This document shows positions 9,235 to 17,654 of a stretch of DNA of 64,000 nucleotides, in pieces. The notes beneath the pieces are model-generated. The model was not told the origin of the DNA. It saw only the letters and a program-made list of their open reading frames with translations, and did not search any database. Source of the DNA: Gluconobacter frateurii (GTDB lineage: Bacteria > Pseudomonadota > Alphaproteobacteria > Acetobacterales > Acetobacteraceae); NCBI RefSeq assembly GCF_002723955.1, contig NZ_BEWN01000001.1, positions 186,001 through 250,000 on the forward strand. The letters are read 5' to 3'. Every line of letters starts with the position of its first letter. Position 1 is the first letter of the stretch. The translations under genes were made by a program, and so were the position numbers.

Positions 9235-11562
9235 ATGCCTTCGAAAAACGAACATCTCAGCCCGCGATCTCTGACAGACGGCCCGGTTTGTACCGAGGCA
9301 GGACAGTCTTCCGCAGCAAAATGGCAGAAACTGGCTCTTCTGGCTCTGGGAGCCGGGCTGGGTGTAACGGAAGCCGGAGAAGCAGAAGCTCAGGATGCCG
9401 GAACTGCGAACGATGCCGCCTCCGTCAGTCTTCCTGCGGTCAAGGTTCATGGACAAACCGATACTGCCCCCCCTGAGCCTACCAATACGAACAACACGAC
9501 ACTGGATATTGGGCGTATGCCTGATACCGTGCGGGAAACGCCCCAGATTATCAGTGTCGTTCCCAAGACCCTGATTGAGCAGCAGCGTCTGTTTACCCTG
9601 GATCAGGCGCTGGCCAATGTTCCGGGCATCACGATGTCCACCGGTGAAGGCAATGGCGGTCTGAACGGCGACCAGTTCCGTATTCGTGGTCAGCAGGCGC
9701 GTGGGGACATTTACGAAGATGGTCTGCGGGATTTTGGCACGTATGTGCGTGACACGTTCAACACTGAAAGCGTTGAAGTCGTCAAAGGCCCAAGTGGCGA
9801 ATATTTCGGTGCCGGCAACGTTGGTGGTGTGATCAACCAGACGCTGAAGAAAGCTCATCTGGGAAATCATTACGCGTTCGATCAGTCCATCGGTAGTGGA
9901 ATGCAGTATCGCGGAACAGGGGACGTTAACTACCAGCTTGGCAAGCATACAGCCCTTCGCGTGAACGGCATGTACAACAAGCAGGACGTTGCGGACCGGA
10001 ATAACGTCCGTTCTGATCGCTATGGTGTGGCGGCAGATATCGGTTTTGGTCTGGGAACGAAAACCACTTATCACCTGAATTACCAGTGGCTCGGCAGCCG
10101 TGGAACGCCGGATTATGGCGTGCCTATGATCCTGATTGGTAATACATATTCGCCCATAACCGAGCATGGACTGAACCGGAATACGACTTATACGCGCAGC
10201 TTTGACCGGGATAATTCCAATATCCACATGGTCACGTCGAAGTTCGCGAGTGAAATTGCAAAGTGGCTGACGCTGAGCAACGATACCCGTTTCAGCCATT
10301 ATCATCGTGATTATGCTGCGACCAATCCCAACGCCTGTTCCGGCACCTGCGCGTCAAGTTTCCTTGCCGGTGGAAATCCCTCTCTGGCTTATGGCGCTGG
10401 CGGTGGGGCTGCCTACCAGCAGGATGGCTGGGGCATCCAGAACGTCATGATGACGCGTTCGAAATTCGATACCTGGTTCCTGAAGCATGACCTGCGGGCT
10501 GGTGTGGATATCAACTACACCAAAGACGACCGGGTTATGGGCACATATGTGAACCGAACGAACAATCAGACCATCCGCAATCCGTATTACTCCTCGCCGG
10601 GCACATATATCACCTGGCCGTCCAGCGGGCACCGGACTGCAGACTTCCGGGATCTGGGTCTTTTTCTGGCTGACAAGATCCACCTGACCAAGAAACTGTC
10701 CATCTTCGGAACATTCCGATGGGATAGCTATAAGAGCACTTACTGGAGCGCGGCCGCCGCTTCTTCCGGCACGCAGGCCCAGAGTTCCAACAGGTTCAGC
10801 CCGTCTGCCAGCATCATGTATGACGTCACCAAGGATGCGACCGTCTATTTCACATTTGCCCGCTCTTACAAGCCAGTGGGAACGGATGTATCTTCCCAGA
10901 TTACCAACCAGGCCAGTGTGGGAGACGTTGCGGTCAATGGACGTGACCTCAAGCCGCAGCGTAGTGATCTGTTTGAAGTTGGAAGCAAGCTCGATTTCTT
11001 CAACAAGCGCCTTGGCGTGACCGCCGCGCTGTTCCAGATCAATCAGAACAATTCCTACACCTATGATGATGACGGCAACATCGTTACTGGCTTCCAGGAT
11101 GCGGGAACGGGTAGGCGTATCCGCGGTGCGGAACTGAGCGCGACAGGCAAGATCACCCAGAATTGGGATATATACGCCACATACGCCTATATGGGCGGCA
11201 AGGTGACGAATAGTGCCACCCTGTATGGTAATCAGGCGCCTCAGCTTCCACACAACACGTTCTCGGTGTGGAGCACCTACAACCTGTCGCATCTGGTCCT
11301 GCGACCCAGCCAGGGTACGCTGAAGGTTGGCGGTGGCGCCCAGTACAGCTCCGGGTACTGGTCCAACGAAGCCAATACGGCGCGTATGCCTTACAACTTC
11401 TCGCTGAACGGTATCGTGTCCTACGACTACGGTCGGTACCATGTGCAGTTCAACGCCAACAACCTGACCAACCATCTGAATTATGGTTCGGCTTTCAATA
11501 CGGGGCGCGCGGTTCCGCTTTCGGGACGGACGTTCATGGGAAGCTTTGGCCTCAATTTCTGA
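9235..11562 (+). CDS. TonB-dependent ferric-siderophore receptor (FhuA/FhuE type)
   Basis: Outer-membrane receptor for a ferric siderophore. Seen: an unusually long basic N-terminus with a signal-like segment (about 30-53, ending AEAQ), a TonB-box-like VSLPAVKVHG, a plug domain with DTVRETPQIISVVPKTLIEQ, QFRIRGQ and VEVVKGPSGEYFGAGNVGGVIN, typical of the TIGR01783 siderophore subgroup, and a 22-strand-type barrel ending FGLNF. The ATG at 9235 has AGGTGG 5 bases upstream. It sits behind a Fur-box-like site and is followed by a terminator, so it is iron-regulated and probably monocistronic. The ligand could be hydroxamate-like or catecholate; sequence alone does not decide. Confidence 0.95.
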   Translation: MPSKNEHLSPRSLTDGPVCTEAGQSSAAKWQKLALLALGAGLGVTEAGEAEAQDAGTANDAASVSLPAVKVHGQTDTAPPEPTNTNNTTLDIGRMPDTVRETPQIISVVPKTLIEQQRLFTLDQALANVPGITMSTGEGNGGLNGDQFRIRGQQARGDIYEDGLRDFGTYVRDTFNTESVEVVKGPSGEYFGAGNVGGVINQTLKKAHLGNHYAFDQSIGSGMQYRGTGDVNYQLGKHTALRVNGMYNKQDVADRNNVRSDRYGVAADIGFGLGTKTTYHLNYQWLGSRGTPDYGVPMILIGNTYSPITEHGLNRNTTYTRSFDRDNSNIHMVTSKFASEIAKWLTLSNDTRFSHYHRDYAATNPNACSGTCASSFLAGGNPSLAYGAGGGAAYQQDGWGIQNVMMTRSKFDTWFLKHDLRAGVDINYTKDDRVMGTYVNRTNNQTIRNPYYSSPGTYITWPSSGHRTADFRDLGLFLADKIHLTKKLSIFGTFRWDSYKSTYWSAAAASSGTQAQSSNRFSPSASIMYDVTKDATVYFTFARSYKPVGTDVSSQITNQASVGDVAVNGRDLKPQRSDLFEVGSKLDFFNKRLGVTAALFQINQNNSYTYDDDGNIVTGFQDAGTGRRIRGAELSATGKITQNWDIYATYAYMGGKVTNSATLYGNQAPQLPHNTFSVWSTYNLSHLVLRPSQGTLKVGGGAQYSSGYWSNEANTARMPYNFSLNGIVSYDYGRYHVQFNANNLTNHLNYGSAFNTGRAVPLSGRTFMGSFGLNF

Positions 11563-11590
11563 GACCTGATGCAGGAAGAATAATTTTCAG

Positions 11591-11620
11591 CCCTTCCGGT
11601 CAGATGGCCGGGAGGGTTTT
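11591..11620 (+). terminator. Terminator after the siderophore receptor gene
   Basis: A 9-bp GC-rich stem with one G-U pair (11591-11599 with 11608-11616), an 8-base loop and TTTT, 28 bases after the stop codon. It lies just before the Sel1 gene and may be leaky. Confidence 0.75.
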
Positions 11621-11643
11621 CTGGTAAGTATCGGTGGAAAAAC

Positions 11644-12399
11644 ATGGTTTCGCGCGGGCAGTCAGACGATCCTGTTCCTGAGCACGACAAGTCAGATACG
11701 GCCTGTCCTCCACAGGTGCAGGCTCAGCTTCTGCTGGGTCAAATGCATGTGGACAGAGGCTGGTTCGTGGACGCCTTCCCATATTTCGAAGCAGCTGCAC
11801 GGAGTGGCCATCCGGTTGCTGTGAACATGCTCGGCCGTGCTTATGAGCGCGGTTGGGGCGTACCTCGTAATCCTGCTCAGGCTGCATCGTGTTTCGAAAC
11901 AGCGGCAGCGGCGGGAGAGGGATGGGCCATGTTCAATTTGGCTGACCTCCTCTTGTTGGGAGATGGCGTTCCAAAGGACCGTGCTCGGGCATATTGGCTC
12001 TATGTATCTTCTGCTGCAAAAGGAAATGCGAAAGCCCTGAATATGCTTGGGTTGTTGCACGAAGAGGGTGTGAGTGGATCGCCTGATCCGGAAGGCGCGA
12101 AAGTCTTCTTTCAGGCTGCAGCTGAAGGGGGCGACTGCTGGGCAGAGCTGAATCTTGCACGCCTTGCGTTGGCACAGCAGGATGTCACGGTTGCGGTGTC
12201 GTGTTTCCAGAGGGCTTTGAAATCCGGTTTCCCGGATGTTTGCAGGGCAATTATCGACCTGATTGGGGTTTGTGAAAATCCTGCTCTGCATACCGTGAAA
12301 GCACAGGCCACCCGTCAGCTTGCCGGGCAAGAACAGCCCCGGATTGTCTCCACAACATTGGAGCGACTTTCGTCTGGCGAGAGATTATGCGCGGAGTAG
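11644..12399 (+). CDS. Sel1-repeat (tetratricopeptide-like) protein
   Basis: Helical-repeat protein of about 251 residues. Seen: consecutive Sel1-like units from about residue 20 (GHPVAVNMLGRAYERGWGVP, GWAMFNLADLLLLGDGVP, GNAKALNMLGLLHEEGVSGS, DCWAELNLARLALAQ), followed by a non-repeat tail. There is no signal peptide, so it is probably cytosolic. Small Sel1 proteins immediately downstream of TonB-dependent receptors recur in acetic acid bacteria and other Proteobacteria and are thought to mediate protein contacts; its role here is unknown. The only nearby methionine start is 11644, with GGTGGAAA upstream. Confidence 0.85.
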   Translation: MVSRGQSDDPVPEHDKSDTACPPQVQAQLLLGQMHVDRGWFVDAFPYFEAAARSGHPVAVNMLGRAYERGWGVPRNPAQAASCFETAAAAGEGWAMFNLADLLLLGDGVPKDRARAYWLYVSSAAKGNAKALNMLGLLHEEGVSGSPDPEGAKVFFQAAAEGGDCWAELNLARLALAQQDVTVAVSCFQRALKSGFPDVCRAIIDLIGVCENPALHTVKAQATRQLAGQEQPRIVSTTLERLSSGERLCAE

Positions 12400-12493
12400 C
12401 AACGTCTGTGTCGGATTTACAAATTCATACACTTCTGTCGCAGCGCGTGACCGGGAAGCAATGTCATATGACCGGGTTATTGAAACCCTGTTC

Positions 12494-14332
12494 ATGGAGA
12501 GGTGCGTCTTGAGGTCTCTTTTTCAATGCTATCGACGATCGGCATGGAGCCTGTTGGCCGCAATTTGCGTGGCCATGCTGGCTCTGGGGATCGTGCACCC
12601 GGCGAGGGCAACCTCTGCCGCCACTCTGCCTCCGGTTGCTCCTGTCATATCGTGTGAAATGCTTGGAAAAACGGATCTGGCACCCTTCGTTGGTGCGTCT
12701 GTTGATCATCAGGTTGCGGTCGTTCTGGAAACTCCAAAAGGCAAGTTCTGCAAGGTTGCCGGGCAGATCGCGCCAAGCATTTCCTTCGAAGTTGACCTGC
12801 CCATGGAACACTGGACGCAGCGGTTTCTGCTCGGCGGTTGCGGTGGCCTGTGTGGCATGACCCATGTCGGTGTCAGCAATGCTGGGGCCTGCGCCCCTGC
12901 CTTGAATGGTGAATTTGTCATGGCCGGTGATGATCTGGGTCACACCGGTTCCATGATGGGATTACAGCAGGGCTTCTTTGGCAAAGACCCGCAGAAGCGG
13001 ATTGATTTTGCATATCGTGCCAATCATCTGACCACACTCGCCGCCAAAGCACTGACGAAAACGTTTTATGGTCAGACTCCGAAGTATTCTTATTTTGTAG
13101 GCTGTTCGGATGGTGGACGCGAAGCGCTTATGGAGGCGCAGCGCTTTCCGGATGATTTTGACGGGATTTCCGCCGGAGCTCCGGCCGCTCTCTTCACGGT
13201 GCAGAACTCATTTTACCACGCTTGGAATGTCCGCGGGAACCAGCGCGCTGATGGCACGAACATCCTGTTACAGGATCGTGTTTCTATTCTTCATGACGCA
13301 GTTGTTCAGCACTGTCCGACACTGTCCGGAGTGGCAGACGGTATTCTGGAGGAGCCGCGAGCTTGCCATTTTGATCCTGCGTGGGTGCAGTGTCCGGTCG
13401 ATCAAACAGATACGTCCCATTGCCTGACAGCGGAGGAAACACAGGCAGCACTTCGGATCTACAGCGGGGCAACTGATGCGTCCGCCCGGTCCTATATTCT
13501 GCACGGGCCATTCCCCGGTTCCGAAACGCAGTGGGCGCTGCCTTCGTCCCCAACCGGCGAGAGCATGAGCAATGGAATTGCGGCTTCGGCCATTGCGTAT
13601 GTCATTTCACCGGAAGTGAACGAAAAGGCAGCAGATCTGAAGCTGTTCCAGTTCGATCAGGCGACGTTCAACATCATGAATGAACTGGTGCCACTCTATA
13701 ATGCAGAGAATACGAACCTACATCCGTTTCAGCGCCGAGGTGGTCATCTGATTCTCTGGCATGGTCTGGCCGACCAATCGATTTCTCCCGTCAACACGAT
13801 TGCCTATTATCAGGGTGTACAGAAGGAAATGGGCCGTAAACTGACGGATCGTTTCCTGCGTTTTTATCTGCTTCCGGGGGTTGGGCATTGTGGAAACGGT
13901 GACGGCTTTCCGCAGGTGGATTTCCTGTCTCCGCTGATGGCATGGACGGAAAACGGAACTGCGCCAAACGCGATCCTGACGGAAAGAACCGCGCAGTCCG
14001 ATCTGCCTATGGGGCCGCCAGGGCAGAAGCCGGGAGGTACAGGGAAAATTGGGGGTGGTCAGATCCACGCAGCGGTCATGCCCAGTCAGCCTTATGCCCG
14101 GCCCAATGGTGCAGCAATCGCCAGTCGACCAGTTTATCCTTACCCGTTTATTGCCCGCTATACGGGGCATGGAGATGTGAATTCCGCTGCGAATTACCAT
14201 CCTGTGAAGTCATCGGTTTCCCTGCCAATGACGTTTGACAGTTATTCCAACTCCCTGATTGGGCCGGATAATCAGAAGGATTACACGGTGCGCGACGGGA
14301 AACTGGCCGTACAGGAGCATACTCATGGATGA
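12494..14332 (+). CDS. Secreted tannase/feruloyl esterase family protein
   Basis: Serine esterase of the tannase/feruloyl esterase family, which cleaves galloyl or hydroxycinnamoyl esters. Seen: a Sec signal (about 15-41, ending ARATSA) and the diagnostic CS-D-HC arrangement: GCSDGG with Cys204-Ser205, Asp427 in HGLADQS, His465-Cys466 in GVGHCGNG. In known members the two cysteines pair beside the catalytic residues. Several more cysteines suit a periplasmic or secreted enzyme. Start uncertain: 12461 and 12494 are ATGs without a good ribosome site, while a TTG at 12509 has GGAGAGG 6 bases upstream. Its 3' end overlaps the methyltransferase start by 8 bases. Being inside an iron-uptake island is unusual for this family. 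Confidence 0.9.
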   Translation: MERCVLRSLFQCYRRSAWSLLAAICVAMLALGIVHPARATSAATLPPVAPVISCEMLGKTDLAPFVGASVDHQVAVVLETPKGKFCKVAGQIAPSISFEVDLPMEHWTQRFLLGGCGGLCGMTHVGVSNAGACAPALNGEFVMAGDDLGHTGSMMGLQQGFFGKDPQKRIDFAYRANHLTTLAAKALTKTFYGQTPKYSYFVGCSDGGREALMEAQRFPDDFDGISAGAPAALFTVQNSFYHAWNVRGNQRADGTNILLQDRVSILHDAVVQHCPTLSGVADGILEEPRACHFDPAWVQCPVDQTDTSHCLTAEETQAALRIYSGATDASARSYILHGPFPGSETQWALPSSPTGESMSNGIAASAIAYVISPEVNEKAADLKLFQFDQATFNIMNELVPLYNAENTNLHPFQRRGGHLILWHGLADQSISPVNTIAYYQGVQKEMGRKLTDRFLRFYLLPGVGHCGNGDGFPQVDFLSPLMAWTENGTAPNAILTERTAQSDLPMGPPGQKPGGTGKIGGGQIHAAVMPSQPYARPNGAAIASRPVYPYPFIARYTGHGDVNSAANYHPVKSSVSLPMTFDSYSNSLIGPDNQKDYTVRDGKLAVQEHTHG

Positions 14333-14930
14333 CAAACTGAACGCTGTTCTGGATCTCTATTATGAGCGGATCCAGAAAGAACGGCAGGAGCATGCGGACG
14401 GGATTTCCCGCCCCGCGTCCGAGCGTTTCATGGCGGTAGGTCCGCAGACCGGGCAACTGATCAACATTCTGGCGCGCAACCTCAAAGCACCGACGATCCT
14501 CGAACTGGGAACGTCCTTTGGCTATTCCACCCTGTGGTTGGCGGAAGCGGCACGCCGAACGGGCGGTCGTGTCATCACCATGGAGCTGGAGCAAGAGAAG
14601 GTTGCTTTCGCCAGAGACATGGCTGCGCGTGCCGGTGTGGAAGAACACATTGAGTACCGTATCGGGGATGCGGTTGAGATGATTTCAGAGCTGAAGGACG
14701 GCATTGATTTCGTCCTTCTGGACCTCTGGAAGAATCTCTATGTGCCATGCCTTGAAGCCCTGATGCCGCATCTGCGGCCGGGTGCCGTTCTGGTTGCGGA
14801 TAATATGGTTGTTCCGGGTGGTGAAGACGCCCGGCGCTATCAGGAATTCGTTCGCTCCCGTCCTGGTATTCTGAGTGTTCCGCTCTCCGTCGGGACAGGG
14901 CTGGAAGTCAGCCGTTTTCTGCCCGGCTAA
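14325..14930 (+). CDS. Catechol-O-methyltransferase-like SAM methyltransferase
   Basis: SAM-dependent O-methyltransferase of the cation-dependent (COMT/caffeoyl-CoA) type, 201 residues. Seen: SAM motif ILELGTSFGYSTL (58-70), acidic motif ITMELEQ (84-90), and the metal/catechol site of mammalian COMT: LLDLWKNLY with Asp133 and Lys136, ADNMVVPG with Asp159-Asn160, and Glu194 in GLE, matching COMT D141, K144, D169, N170 and E199. This strongly suggests Mg-dependent methylation of a catechol or galloyl hydroxyl. The ATG at 14325 has AGGAG 9 bases upstream. It overlaps the tannase gene by 8 bases, so the pair is translationally coupled. Assignment to catechols is by motif similarity, not experiment. 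Confidence 0.9.
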   Translation: MDDKLNAVLDLYYERIQKERQEHADGISRPASERFMAVGPQTGQLINILARNLKAPTILELGTSFGYSTLWLAEAARRTGGRVITMELEQEKVAFARDMAARAGVEEHIEYRIGDAVEMISELKDGIDFVLLDLWKNLYVPCLEALMPHLRPGAVLVADNMVVPGGEDARRYQEFVRSRPGILSVPLSVGTGLEVSRFLPG

Positions 14931-14978
14931 ATTTTTTATTCTCTAACAGGGCGTCTGCGTCCCTTTCTGGAAAGCTCA

Positions 14979-15536
14979 ATGTTCAGAACTTTCATGAACC
15001 GTTACGGAACCCCACTGACGACAGGATTCTTCCTGATCTCGGCCATTACCGGGGTGGCACTTTTCTTCCACTGGGGCCCCGGAGCTTTCCACCCGATGCA
15101 TGAATGGCTGAGCATGGTCCTGCTCGTGCCGTTTGCGCTGCATCTGATCAAGAACTGGACGTCACTCGTCAATTACGCCCGGCGCGGAACGCTCTATATT
15201 CCGCTTCTGGTGGTACTGGCTTCAACAGCCTATTTCTTCCTGCCGCAATCGTCGTCCGGCCATGCTGGCAACAAGCAGGTTGCCTTCATGCTGGTACCGT
15301 TGGTGACGCAGGCTCCCCTGTCTCAGGTCGCTCCGCTCGCGCATATGGACGGGGGAATGCTGGCCCATAAGCTCTCTGCGCATGGCCTGACGGTGACATC
15401 TGAAGATCAGTCGATTGCGCAGATTGCTGAAGCGAATGGCAAGAATACGAATGACGTTCTGGCCATGGCGTTTCAGAGTGGTGGCCATGGACATCAGCAT
15501 GGCCCATCAGAACACGACCATCACGACGAGCATTGA
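14979..15536 (+). CDS. DUF4405-type membrane protein with His-rich tail
   Basis: Small inner-membrane protein of 185 residues. Seen: three hydrophobic helices (about 12-32, 40-60, 73-91) with histidines at helix ends (FHWGPGAFHPMHEWL, FALHLIKNW), resembling DUF4405/cytochrome-b-like heme-binding membrane proteins, then a soluble segment and a C-terminus with seven His among the last 16 residues. The tail is a plausible metal-binding site. It follows the methyltransferase by 48 bases in the same direction and lies beside Fur-linked genes, so an iron-related role is likely: electron transfer to a ferric chelate, or metal buffering. The function is not known. Confidence 0.75.
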   Translation: MFRTFMNRYGTPLTTGFFLISAITGVALFFHWGPGAFHPMHEWLSMVLLVPFALHLIKNWTSLVNYARRGTLYIPLLVVLASTAYFFLPQSSSGHAGNKQVAFMLVPLVTQAPLSQVAPLAHMDGGMLAHKLSAHGLTVTSEDQSIAQIAEANGKNTNDVLAMAFQSGGHGHQHGPSEHDHHDEH

Positions 15537-15545
15537 TGCGAGACC

Positions 15546-15574
15546 GATTGCCCCGTTTAGAAAACGGGGCAATC
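15546..15574. terminator. Bidirectional terminator-like hairpin
   Basis: Perfect 13-bp stem (15546-15558 with 15562-15574) with a 3-base loop between the convergent DUF4405-like and dioxygenase genes. Neither strand has a long U-tract. Confidence 0.7.
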
Positions 15575-15578
15575 CAGC

Positions 15579-16262
15579 TTAAAGTTCAGCCCATTGCCGC
15601 AGAAGGTTGTGGTAGGTTGAGGTCAGACCCAGAACCGCTGGGTGATCATCGGGAAGGGCCTTGCGGGTCTCGATGATGGAGCGATCAAAATCATATAAAA
15701 GAGCACGCTTCGTATCGTCCCGGACCATGGACTGGGACCAGAAAAACGATGCCCAACGGCTCCCGCGCGTAATGCGATTGACGCTGTGCAGGCTTGTGGA
15801 CGGGTACACAACCATGTCGCCCGCAGGCAGTTTGACGCTTTGATTGCCGTATGTGTCCTGAATAACAAGTTCTCCGCCGTCGTAATCTTCGGGCGAAGAC
15901 AGGAACAGCGTTGAGGAAACATCCGTCCGGATGCGGAAGCCTGCGCCCGGAATAGGGCGGATGGCATTATCAACATGAGCGTTGAAATGCATTCCGGTAT
16001 CGTACCGGTTGAAGAGCGGCGGATAAACCCGCAGAGGCAGGGCCGCACTGTTGAAGGTGGGATTGCGGCCGAGCGCGCGCAGAACAATGTCCCCCAGTTC
16101 CCGACAGACATCTGAATCCTGAGGAATTTGCAGGTTTAGCTTTGCTTTCGCGGACTGCTCCCCTGCTGTGACACGGCCATCCGTCCATTCCGCAGCCTCC
16201 AGGCGTTCACGGCAGTAGCGGACTTCCTCTACGGACAGAACATTCGGGACGTGGATCAGCAT
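15579..16262 (-). CDS. PiuC/YbiX-type Fe(II)/2-oxoglutarate dioxygenase
   Basis: PKHD-type hydroxylase of the PiuC/YbiX family, 227 residues, the usual length. Seen: the iron-binding HxD (His96, Asp98 in FNAHVDNAI) and distal His159 ([10 protein letters not shown]), with Arg169 as likely 2-oxoglutarate ligand. Members are usually Fur-repressed and lie next to TonB-dependent siderophore receptors. The substrate is not established. Here the gene is divergent from exbB-exbD-tonB and shares with it a strong Fur-box-like site at 16331-16349. That context supports a role in iron-limited growth. Confidence 0.92.
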   Translation of the reverse strand: MLIHVPNVLSVEEVRYCRERLEAAEWTDGRVTAGEQSAKAKLNLQIPQDSDVCRELGDIVLRALGRNPTFNSAALPLRVYPPLFNRYDTGMHFNAHVDNAIRPIPGAGFRIRTDVSSTLFLSSPEDYDGGELVIQDTYGNQSVKLPAGDMVVYPSTSLHSVNRITRGSRWASFFWSQSMVRDDTKRALLYDFDRSIIETRKALPDDHPAVLGLTSTYHNLLRQWAEL

Positions 16263-16330
16263 GTTTCCGGGGCTTCCTTGTTTTGAAATGCGGCCTTTCT
16301 CAAGGTCGGTTCAAAATCCTGCTTGTAAAT

Positions 16331-16349
16331 AAGAATGACTCTCATTATC
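16331..16349. promoter_or_regulatory. Fur box in the piuC / exbB divergent promoter
   Basis: On the minus strand GATAATGAGAGTCATTCTT matches 15 of 19 positions of the Fur consensus. It is centred between divergent iron genes, about 70 bases from the dioxygenase start and 150 from exbB, so it can repress both. Confidence 0.85.
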
Positions 16350-16497
16350 GTTCATAAAACTCTTTGCGGATTTCTGCAATCCATATGGCGTTTTGTGTCA
16401 GGGGTTGCGCACGTTCGGCGTCAGCATCCAGCAAAGAACAGATATGGTTCAACCCCGAGACAGGAGGGCGCAGCGTGTCGCCCCGACAGGCACAGTA

Positions 16498-17211
16498 ATG
16501 TCTCTTACGTTCTCTCCCTGGCAGATGTTTCTTGGCGCCGGGCCGGTTGTCCGCTGCGTCATGACGCTTCTGGCTGCGGCATCCGTCGTCACATGGACGA
16601 TTTTCATTGCCAAAACTGTGGAGCTGGTTCGGCTGCGTGCGCAGCTCAAAAAATCAGAAACGGCTCTGGAAGACGCAGACACGCTGCATCTGGGAGAAGA
16701 ATGGACGCGCGATGGTGCGGGTATCGCTCACGCCATGGTGCTGGCCGCAGAAGCGGAGCGCCGCCGCTCGGAAGATATTCCTGCCGATCGTGAAGGCATC
16801 AAGGAGCGGATCGTCCTGCATCTTGAGCGTCTGGAAGCTGCTGAAGGCCGCCGCCTGATGAGGGGGACCGGCGTGCTCGCCACGATTGGTGCGACGTCTC
16901 CCTTCATTGGCCTGTTCGGAACGGTATGGGGCATCATGTCCTCCTTTACCGGCATCGCCGCCGCTCATGCGACCAGCCTGGCTGTTGTTGCTCCTGGTAT
17001 CGCAGAGGCTCTGCTGGCCACGGCGCTTGGTCTGGTTGCGGCCATCCCTGCTGTTGTGATTTACAATCATCTGGCCCGTCAGACGGCGGCCTGTCGCGCC
17101 TGTGTGGCGGATCTGACGTCACTGGTGATGCGTCTGGTCTCCCGTGATCTGGCCCGCGCGGCGCTTGCAGCAAGCGGCAATGTCGTCCGCTTCATGGCTG
17201 CCGCGGAGTAA
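16498..17211 (+). CDS. exbB: ExbB, TonB-energising proton channel subunit
   Basis: Inner-membrane proton channel protein that drives TonB. Seen: first helix VVRCVMTLLAAASVVTWTIFIAK (about 16-38), cytoplasmic domain, and the MotA/TolQ/ExbB core with GVLATIGATSPFIGLFGTVWGIM and GIAEALLATALGLVAAIPAVVIYN. The frame is open from 16393, but the ATG at 16498 aligns with E. coli ExbB just before helix 1 and has GACAGG upstream; 16444 is an alternative. It is followed by exbD after 8 bases, then tonB, as one Fur-controlled operon. Confidence 0.94.
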   Translation: MSLTFSPWQMFLGAGPVVRCVMTLLAAASVVTWTIFIAKTVELVRLRAQLKKSETALEDADTLHLGEEWTRDGAGIAHAMVLAAEAERRRSEDIPADREGIKERIVLHLERLEAAEGRRLMRGTGVLATIGATSPFIGLFGTVWGIMSSFTGIAAAHATSLAVVAPGIAEALLATALGLVAAIPAVVIYNHLARQTAACRACVADLTSLVMRLVSRDLARAALAASGNVVRFMAAAE

Positions 17212-17219
17212 TCGCAGGC

Positions 17220-17654
17220 ATGGCCATTCATATTCGTCATGCCGATGAGGCGGTGCTGGAAGCGCACGAAATCAACGTGACGCCCTTTATCGACGTCATG
17301 CTCGTTCTGCTCGTGATCTTCATGGTTGCTGCACCTCTGACGACGGTCAACGTCCCGGTTGATTTGCCATCTTCAACCGAAGCACCCGCTCCCCGCCCGG
17401 ACGAACCGGTTTTCCTGACCGTCAAGGCTGACCATACGTTGGCTCTGGGCGAAGATGCCGTCAGTTCGGATCAGCTTATTGATGCACTCGGCAAAGCCAG
17501 CAAAGGGAACAAGGAAGAGCGGATTTTCCTGCGGGCGGACAAGACCGTCGATTATGGAACGCTGATGGATGTGATGGGGCAGCTTCGGAAGGCTGGTTTC
17601 CTCAAGGTCGCACTTGTCACGCTTCAGGGGCAGGAGGCTGGGGAAGGGCCGTGA
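17220..17654 (+). CDS. exbD: ExbD, TonB-energising proton channel subunit
   Basis: Single-pass inner-membrane partner of ExbB, 144 residues. Seen: EINVTPFIDVMLVLLVIFMVAAPL (about 18-41) with the conserved membrane aspartate of the proton pathway in FIDVMLVLLVIFM, then a periplasmic domain with FLRADKTVDYGTLMDVM, typical of ExbD/TolR. It overlaps tonB by 4 bases (GTGA), indicating coupled translation. Confidence 0.95.
   Translation: MAIHIRHADEAVLEAHEINVTPFIDVMLVLLVIFMVAAPLTTVNVPVDLPSSTEAPAPRPDEPVFLTVKADHTLALGEDAVSSDQLIDALGKASKGNKEERIFLRADKTVDYGTLMDVMGQLRKAGFLKVALVTLQGQEAGEGP

Noticed and set aside
9223-10305. 360-codon frame antisense to the siderophore receptor
   Set aside because: It lies wholly opposite a strong receptor gene; no family motif and no ribosome site. 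It is the expected mirror of GC-rich coding sequence.
12320-12493. N-terminal extension of the tannase to 12320
   Set aside because: It overlaps the Sel1 gene and adds sequence before a clear signal peptide.
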